Shown here piece by piece: positions 59,899 through 64,000 of a DNA stretch of 64,000 nucleotides. Within the stretch, counting starts at the first letter, position 1; each line of letters begins with the position of its first letter. The stretch is from NCBI RefSeq assembly GCF_016745425.1, contig NZ_JAERVK010000005.1:124001-188000 (forward strand), given 5' to 3'. The DNA comes from Candidatus Methylomicrobium oryzae. GTDB lineage: Bacteria; Pseudomonadota; Gammaproteobacteria; Methylococcales; Methylomonadaceae. The translations under genes were made by a program, and so were the position numbers. The notes beneath the pieces were generated by a model, which had not been told where the DNA came from, searched no databases, and saw only the letters and a list, made by a program, of their open reading frames with translations.

Positions 59899-61087
59899 GC
59901 ACGCGATGCAATCACGTTCGGTGCGCCGGATGACCGGATTTATCATGCTGGCTACTTTGTTGATTCAGAGTCTCGCGCAGGCCGAAGAGGACTGGCTGGC
60001 TAGATCACAACACATTCTCGATCGTCTGGAAGGACAGCCAAGGGCAGACTGGCTGGACAGTAATCCCCATCAGGCCGAAGCCAACGGGCAAGCGTTGGAA
60101 CTCGTCAACGCCTCAAAATCCAAAACCTTGGCTGCGATGCCCGATGGGCTGGCAACCCAGCCACAAGGCAAACCGGTACGGGTCATGTTCGTCTCGTTCT
60201 CACTGGGGGATCCGGTGCTCAAAGGCATCTTTCAGGAAGCCTCGGGTCAGGATGACGTTTTGCTGGTCTTCCGTGGCCCCAAGCCCGGGCAGAAATTGCC
60301 GGGGTTTTTCGCCGAGTTGAAAGCGCTGTTGAAAGACATCGGTCCGGTACCGAATATCGTGATCGATCCGACGCGCTTTCAGAAATGGAAGGTGACTACC
60401 GTCCCCGAAGTCGTCGTCGAGGCGCAGGGCAGGGCGCTGCTTCGGGTCAAGGGGGTGACCAGTCTCGATTGGGTCAAGGCGCGGCAGAACGCCGGACGCC
60501 AGGGCGATCTGGGGCGATTCGGCGAGGTGTATGACATTGCCGAAATCGATCTGCTCGAAGCCATCAAAAGCCGATTGGCTACGCTGGATGGGCCGCGGCT
60601 AAAACAGCAGGCCATTGCCCGTTTTTGGCAAAAACGTCCATTCGAAGTGTTGCCGGCGTCTCGGGAAGATCGGGACCGAACCATTGATCTGACTGTCACC
60701 GCGCCGCGGGATCTGATGGCGCCCAACGGCAACTTGATCATTCGTGCCGGACACACCGTCAATCCCCTGGACCAAATGGCCTTTGGGCTGTGCCTAATCG
60801 TCTTCGATGCCACCCAACCAGCCCAGCTCGATACCGTCAAGCAGTTGGCCTGCCGGAACAAGAACGCACGCGTCTTGTATCTTGCGACGCAGCTGTCGCG
60901 TCAGGACGGCTGGGAAGGCTTAAAGAATCTGGAAACAACGCTCGATGCGCCGGTGTATTTGTTGACGCCGGATGTGCGTCAGCGTTTTCAGTTGCAGCAG
61001 GTGCCGGCCGTGGTCGAACAGTCCGGCAACCGGATCGTCGTCCGGGAACGCAAAGTCCTAAGATCAGGGGCAGGAGCGCGGTCATGA
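59885..61087 (+). CDS. traW: TrbC-TraW fusion, pilus assembly protein
   Basis: A 400-residue exported fusion. Start at 59885 (MQFFKHAMQSRS) or, less likely, 59906; signal peptide GFIMLATLLIQSLAQA. N-terminal TrbC domain (RVMFVSFSLGDPVLKGIFQE, PTRFQKWKVTTVPEVVVEAQ) then a TraW domain (RFWQKRPFEVLPASREDRDR, PLDQMAFGLCLIVFDATQ). SXT-type elements carry this fusion. Needed for pilus assembly. Stop overlaps traU (ATGA). Confidence 0.88.
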   Translation: MQFFKHAMQSRSVRRMTGFIMLATLLIQSLAQAEEDWLARSQHILDRLEGQPRADWLDSNPHQAEANGQALELVNASKSKTLAAMPDGLATQPQGKPVRVMFVSFSLGDPVLKGIFQEASGQDDVLLVFRGPKPGQKLPGFFAELKALLKDIGPVPNIVIDPTRFQKWKVTTVPEVVVEAQGRALLRVKGVTSLDWVKARQNAGRQGDLGRFGEVYDIAEIDLLEAIKSRLATLDGPRLKQQAIARFWQKRPFEVLPASREDRDRTIDLTVTAPRDLMAPNGNLIIRAGHTVNPLDQMAFGLCLIVFDATQPAQLDTVKQLACRNKNARVLYLATQLSRQDGWEGLKNLETTLDAPVYLLTPDVRQRFQLQQVPAVVEQSGNRIVVRERKVLRSGAGARS

Positions 61088-62115
61088 AACGGCCGGTTCC
61101 AGCATGGCTGTTTGGGCTGCTTTTGAGCCTGGCGGTTGCCGGTCATGCCGAGACGACAAGCAAATCGGTGGATCCGCTCTGCGCCGATGCCGAGCTGTGG
61201 TCCGGCAAACTGATCACCGATATTTGCTGGAGCTGTTTGTTTCCGATCCGTGCGGCCGGTGCGTCGCTCGGAGGAGGCAATGTGCCGAGTATCGCCACTG
61301 ATCAGAAGTTTTGCTTCTGCACCGACCCTTTGGGGCTGCCGCAATTGGGTATGACCGTCGGGCTATGGAATCCGGCTCGGTTGATCGAAGTGGTCAGAAA
61401 TCCCTGGTGTTCGCCGGCCTTGGGCGGGCACACGTTCAGCGCCTCGAAAGTGCGTTTGATCGCGACCACCGGCAAGGCCGATTTCGATGCCAGCGAGATG
61501 GCGTTTTTCAATTACCACTACTTCGCGTTTCCGCTCACCATTCTGCTCGATCTGTTTTGGGATGATCGTTGTAACGCCGACGGCTACCGGGATTTCGATC
61601 TGTTGTATGTTTCGGAACTCGACCCCACCTGGAACAGTGACTTGCTGGCGTTTTTCACCAGTCCCGAAACGGCGCTGTTTGCCAATCCGGCGGCGATTGC
61701 CGCCTGTGTCGCCGATGCGGCCGCCGCCGCGACCGGCAACCCGCTCGATGCCTTGTTCTGGTGTGCCGGCGCCTGGGGGCACATGTATCCCTTGTCCGGG
61801 ATTTCACCGACCAGCTACGGCACCGATCCGCGCATTTCCAGTTTACTGGCCACCCGGGCAACGGCGGCCTTGCATCGCCGGGGCTTGGCCTGGAAGACCT
61901 CGGGGAACGATGCCTTATGCGGCGGGCTGATTTATCCCTTCATCCCGAAGTCGCAATACCGGCTCAGCATGTTTTATCCGGTCGCGGAAACCGAATCCAA
62001 TCATGCGATTGGCGAAACCACGTTCACCTGGGGTGCGGGGCGCACTTTCCCCGGCCCTGGGGAGGATCACCTTTATATCTTGTGGCGCTGGCAGGACTGC
62101 TGCGTGGGGCTTTAG
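61084..62115 (+). CDS. traU: Cys-rich mating protein TraU
   Basis: A 343-residue exported protein with signal peptide (MKRPVPAWLFGLLLSLAVAG). Conserved Cys pattern DICWSCLFPIR, KFCFCTDPLGLPQLGMTVGL, then FWCAGAWGHMYPLSG and the ending WRWQDCCVGL. TraU is needed for DNA transfer and mating-pair formation; the many disulfides explain the dsbC gene upstream. traN starts with the base after its stop. Confidence 0.94.
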   Translation: MKRPVPAWLFGLLLSLAVAGHAETTSKSVDPLCADAELWSGKLITDICWSCLFPIRAAGASLGGGNVPSIATDQKFCFCTDPLGLPQLGMTVGLWNPARLIEVVRNPWCSPALGGHTFSASKVRLIATTGKADFDASEMAFFNYHYFAFPLTILLDLFWDDRCNADGYRDFDLLYVSELDPTWNSDLLAFFTSPETALFANPAAIAACVADAAAAATGNPLDALFWCAGAWGHMYPLSGISPTSYGTDPRISSLLATRATAALHRRGLAWKTSGNDALCGGLIYPFIPKSQYRLSMFYPVAETESNHAIGETTFTWGAGRTFPGPGEDHLYILWRWQDCCVGL

Positions 62116-64000
62116 ATGGGTTTGGGAGCGTTTTTTGATCGTCATCTCTGGTTGACGCGCTCGCTCGCCATGACGCTGAGCGTCACCATGGCCTGGACGC
62201 CGTTCGCTGTGACCTGGGCGGATCCCATGCAGGCCGCGGGCAGCGAAGGGCAGCGAACCGGACAACAACTTTTGGAGGTCTTTCAGTTTCCCGTGGATGC
62301 TGGCGGTGGCACGATGACGCTGAATCCGGGCACGGCACAGGAAAGCTCGATTAATGTCAGCACCCTGTCTCCGGATGCAAACAATGCTAACAGTGTCGCG
62401 ACCAACCTCACCAGTCTGTATGGCAATAACCCCGGCACGATCGCCGCAGGGCTCAATGCCCAAACGATCTTGAACGCTGAAAACAGCGCCACCGGCGAGG
62501 CCTATCGGACCCTCGTCAACAATGCCCACCAATCGCATCCGGACTTACAAAATGACCCGCTCTGGAAGGCCGGCGATCAGGTGTTTGTCGATTTTACGCC
62601 GTGGGCAGCGTCGTTCTCGGACTGTACGTCCACCACGACCCAAACCACGACCACGCAGCCGGTCCACATTCCCGACTATCAGCTGTGTTTAAGACAGCCA
62701 ACCGTGCCGCAGAACTGTACCGCAACGCATGAGGTGAAAGTCGAACCGCTGCTCAGTTACGTGTCGGGAAATGGCGGATTGTCCAGTTGCGGGCCGGGCT
62801 GCATGGATTTGTATGTCGGCGTGGTCGGCGATAATTACTGGTCAGCGAGCTGCGCCGTGTTCAGCTGGCAGGTCACTTATCATGTGCTGCATCCCGAGGC
62901 GATTATCAGCGCCACCCTGGAGGATGTCGAGTTCGACGATCATGCCAGGGTTTTCTATGGCGGCAGCCTGATTTATACCGGTTCCAGCGGCTGGGGAGGT
63001 TCTTGCGAGCTCAGCAACAGCTGGGTCGATCATCCCAACAAGGATGTCACGTATGCGTTTAACAGTACTGGTAACAAGGTCTTTCGACAGGACACGCTGG
63101 TCGGCGGCAATGGCGAAGGCTACTCGCGCATCCGGCTACGTTACGACTTGTCGAAACTGATGACCCAGGACGAGTGGAGCTGGAGCGGTCCGAACTGCCA
63201 GAATCTCGCCAGCGCCATTACCGATGGCATTTGCCAAGCGGACAGCCAGCTCATCTGTACCAACGATCCGGCCAACGCATCCGGATGTTATGTCGATCCG
63301 GTCTCGCAAGTGATGATTTGCGAGTCCGATCTGGCTAAGGCGCCGGTGGCCGCTTCCGCAGGGATTCGCAATACCTGCATGAGCATCACCGCGGCCGGAC
63401 AGTGCGATCTGAACAGCACCGGGCAATGCTGGACGGACTCCGCAGGCACCCATTGTCTGTCGCCGCCCGACACGGGCACCCCGAGCACGACATGTGCTGA
63501 TCTGGAAAACCAGGGCTGCGCCTTCATCAAAAGCCAATGCCTGGACACCTTGGCCTCGGGGACCTGCTGGGACAGCGTGGATACCTATGATTGCGGCCAA
63601 GAGGTCGGCATTCCCGGCATTCAAAGCAGCACGCAACAGCAATGCTCGGGCCCGATTCGCTGCATGGGTGAAGATTGCATTGCCGTGAATCGGACGCAAA
63701 GTCAGGATTTTACCAAGGCGCTGGCGTTGCTCAATACGGCCCAGCAAATGGCGATGGATTTGAGCTGCGATTATGCCAATGCCGAGCTGCAACAAAAAGA
63801 TCCCAGTTCCTGCGAGGTATTCAAAGGTGAAGACGCCAGCTGCAAAATGGTCGGCGGCGTGGTGACCCTGGTCGATTGTTGTAAAACGCCCGCCGGCAGC
63901 ATGGGGCTGAGTCAATACATCGATTTGATCCTGGCCACCAGTCAACTGGACAATGCGGTGATGCGCATGGATGCCACCTCCGCGGTGAGGGGAGTTTGGG
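62116..64000 (+). CDS. traN: Mating-pair stabilisation adhesin TraN, 5-prime part
   Basis: Runs off the right edge after 628 codons. ATG 62116 directly follows the traU stop. Signal segment (RSLAMTLSVTMAWTPFAVTW), then a long Cys-rich region typical of TraN: SYVSGNGGLSSCGPGCMDLY, WSWSGPNCQNL, SGCYVDPVSQVMICES, CSGPIRCMGEDCIAV and VTLVDCCKTPAGS. TraN is an outer-membrane protein that binds the recipient surface. The C-terminal part is outside the window. Confidence 0.93.
   Translation, partial: MGLGAFFDRHLWLTRSLAMTLSVTMAWTPFAVTWADPMQAAGSEGQRTGQQLLEVFQFPVDAGGGTMTLNPGTAQESSINVSTLSPDANNANSVATNLTSLYGNNPGTIAAGLNAQTILNAENSATGEAYRTLVNNAHQSHPDLQNDPLWKAGDQVFVDFTPWAASFSDCTSTTTQTTTTQPVHIPDYQLCLRQPTVPQNCTATHEVKVEPLLSYVSGNGGLSSCGPGCMDLYVGVVGDNYWSASCAVFSWQVTYHVLHPEAIISATLEDVEFDDHARVFYGGSLIYTGSSGWGGSCELSNSWVDHPNKDVTYAFNSTGNKVFRQDTLVGGNGEGYSRIRLRYDLSKLMTQDEWSWSGPNCQNLASAITDGICQADSQLICTNDPANASGCYVDPVSQVMICESDLAKAPVAASAGIRNTCMSITAAGQCDLNSTGQCWTDSAGTHCLSPPDTGTPSTTCADLENQGCAFIKSQCLDTLASGTCWDSVDTYDCGQEVGIPGIQSSTQQQCSGPIRCMGEDCIAVNRTQSQDFTKALALLNTAQQMAMDLSCDYANAELQQKDPSSCEVFKGEDASCKMVGGVVTLVDCCKTPAGSMGLSQYIDLILATSQLDNAVMRMDATSAVRGVW

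Noticed and set aside
1-64000. tRNA, rRNA or riboswitch genes
   Set aside because: No cloverleaf, rRNA-like or known riboswitch sequence was noticed on either strand, though a by-eye reading could miss one.

Overview
The window looks like DNA from a gammaproteobacterium. The codon style and mix of genes (alginate-export family protein, pirin, AzoR) remind me of a methanotroph-type genome, but that is only an impression. From about 12 kb to the right edge the window is one large conjugative element: an F-type (MPF-F) type IV secretion system with a MOBH relaxase, built like the SXT/R391 and IncA/C families. It could be an integrative element or a plasmid. No integrase is in the window, but a plasmid-type replicon is.

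Region by region. 1-11.8 kb is host-like or accessory DNA: the start of an alginate-export porin gene, then an amidohydrolase and an isochorismatase-family hydrolase bracketed by inverted copies of one ~200-bp repeat, then pirin and azoR divergent from a LysR regulator, a 31-codon relic resembling the start of mutS, a Phd antitoxin with a broken VapC, a SWIM/SNF2 gene pair and a TacAT-type toxin-antitoxin. 12.1-13.7 kb holds a lytic transglycosylase and a FlhD/FlhC-like pair, the layout of the master activators (SetDC, AcaDC) of SXT and IncA/C elements. A decayed IS1182-like element and a 134-bp MITE-like element follow. 16.1-21.9 kb is an AT-rich cargo island: three small proteins, then a von Willebrand A protein, a PP2C phosphatase, a membrane-anchored kinase (the YegL-YegK-YegI or TerY-P triad) and a large lipoprotein.

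22.3-36.9 kb is the first transfer block: traG, traH and traF leftward; a MobI-like gene rightward behind a cluster of AGGGATT repeats (candidate oriT); an origin with a DnaA box, an AT-rich stretch and eight 17-bp iterons next to a TrfA-type initiator; then traI, traD and a DUF4400 gene. 37-51 kb is a second cargo block between the DUF4400 gene and traL, the interval that is a cargo hotspot in SXT: a Fic protein with its own operator, an integron-type gene-cassette array with attC sites and no integrase (cupins, SnoaL-like, membrane protein, GNAT, HAD), a methyltransferase with a divergent MmyB-type regulator, a MocR-type regulator divergent from a DMT exporter/aminotransferase/DinB operon, a chimeric pseudogene and a short-chain dehydrogenase. 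51.3-64 kb is the main pilus and mating-pore operon traL-E-K-B-dsbC-V-A-(RRXRR microprotein)-C-trbI-trhF-trbC/W-U-N, with many start/stop overlaps; traN runs off the right edge.

How it fits together: the FlhDC-like pair would switch on the tra operons; TraI/MobI would act at oriT; TraD couples the nicked DNA to the TraC-powered pore; and TrfA with its iterons would allow autonomous replication. The cargo carries stress signalling, toxins and cassette genes. Gene identities come from reading the translations; no database search was run.
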